A model generated the notes under the pieces. It saw only the letters and a program-made list of their open reading frames with translations, was not told the DNA's origin and made no database searches. Shown here piece after piece: positions 63,288 through 64,000 of a stretch of DNA of 64,000 nt (its first letter is position 1; each line of letters begins with the position of its first letter). The translations under genes were made by a program, and so were the position numbers. The DNA comes from Syngnathus acus (Eukaryota > Chordata > Actinopteri > Syngnathiformes > Syngnathidae): assembly GCF_901709675.1 (NCBI RefSeq), contig NC_051102.1, positions 3,395,912 to 3,459,911 on the forward strand. The letters run 5' to 3'.

Positions 63288-63741
63288 TTCAATCAGACTG
63301 ACAAAGATAAAGATACTGACTAAGACTGTATTGTTATAAATCACTATCAATAATATTATGCTTCAGACTTTATATTTGATAGTCCTGAGAACTGTACCTA
63401 GCAATTTATTGAAACAAGTTGGTTTTTCAAAATGCATTAAAATAATACAGAGTTTTAAATAATCTACTGCAAACAAAGTTGAGGTTCGTCTTAGACAATG
63501 TTTCAGTTTCTAAGGTGGTCCCTTTGCACGTCCACATTTTTTTTTTAATTAAATAGAAAAACGTAGATCTCCTTTGTTAAACCTTACTGTGCCTTCAAAT
63601 ACTGTGCTGATCAAGTTTTCATCCCAGAATTTTATCTGTGTTCAGTGCTTCCAAACCGAAGATTGATCTTTGAATTGCGTGGACGTTGCAAGCGTAAACC
63701 ACCACCACCGCCACCACTACCACCACCACTCACTGGGGCAA

Positions 63742-63783
<42 letters not shown>

Positions 63784-64000
63784 TTCCACAACTTTTCCAT
63801 CTGTTTAGCAAATATTGTATGACTAATTAAAAAAAACCTCAGTCATCTCTCTGTTGCCACCGTAGGGAGAGCACAGGAGTTGACATAACTAATAATTTAA
63901 TAAAACACGCCCGACGACATAAACCTTCATAGTTACTTGGTCTCTTATATGTTTGGAATTAAAGTTATGCTCTTTATTGAATTCTTTTAGGTCACACTGC
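63288..64000 (-). other. astn1 intron or upstream DNA, window end
   Basis: Contains a (CCA)n run and poly-A plus (TA)n at 63697-63784. No exon recognised. Confidence 0.5.
63697..63784 (+). repeat. (CCA)n, poly-A and (TA)n compound repeat
   Basis: CCACCA-type units, then A17, then about ten TA units. The Pro-rich reading frame over it is an artefact. Confidence 0.9.

Overview
This window is a piece of a vertebrate chromosome, very probably from a ray-finned (teleost) fish. The evidence is interrupted vertebrate genes with GT-AG introns, many short CA/TG and tetranucleotide microsatellites, and repeat families typical of teleosts: TIR MITEs, hAT relics, LINE tails ending in GGATGG-type repeats, and a (TCAAG)n-linked repeat. 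The species cannot be determined from the sequence. There are no prokaryotic features, rRNA genes or CRISPR arrays, and I recognised no tRNA genes.

Two real protein-coding genes are present, both partial and facing each other tail to tail. On the + strand, positions 1-10353 carry the last seven coding exons of a pappalysin, best matched to PAPP-A2 (pappa2). They encode the C-terminal sushi/CCP modules, the third Lin12/Notch repeat and a short C-terminal tail. On the - strand, positions 27935-14922 carry the last seven coding exons of astrotactin-1 (astn1). They encode the end of the MACPF-proximal region, a Cys-rich segment, the fibronectin type III domain and the C-terminal annexin-like domain. 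All splice phases join correctly in both genes, so both read as intact. As I recall, the PAPPA2/ASTN1 convergent pair is also found in mammals, which supports the paralogue assignments. The two stop codons are about 4.6 kb apart, and the intervening DNA must hold both 3' UTRs.

From 27936 to the end of the window (about 36 kb) I find no further astn1 exon. This looks like one very large intron, or several, filled with repeats. It contains a nested pair of LINE copies with a 12-bp target duplication, a hAT transposase relic, a decayed intron-containing Tc1/mariner-type transposase relic, a THAP-like fragment, and several MITEs with TA target duplications. It also holds a perfect 45-bp-arm inverted repeat, a 512-bp (AC)n tract, and a cassette in which one short motif separates three different tetranucleotide arrays. 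I see no new gene system. The most unusual items are structural: the hairpin, the giant CA tract, the tetranucleotide cassette and the nested or inverted transposons.
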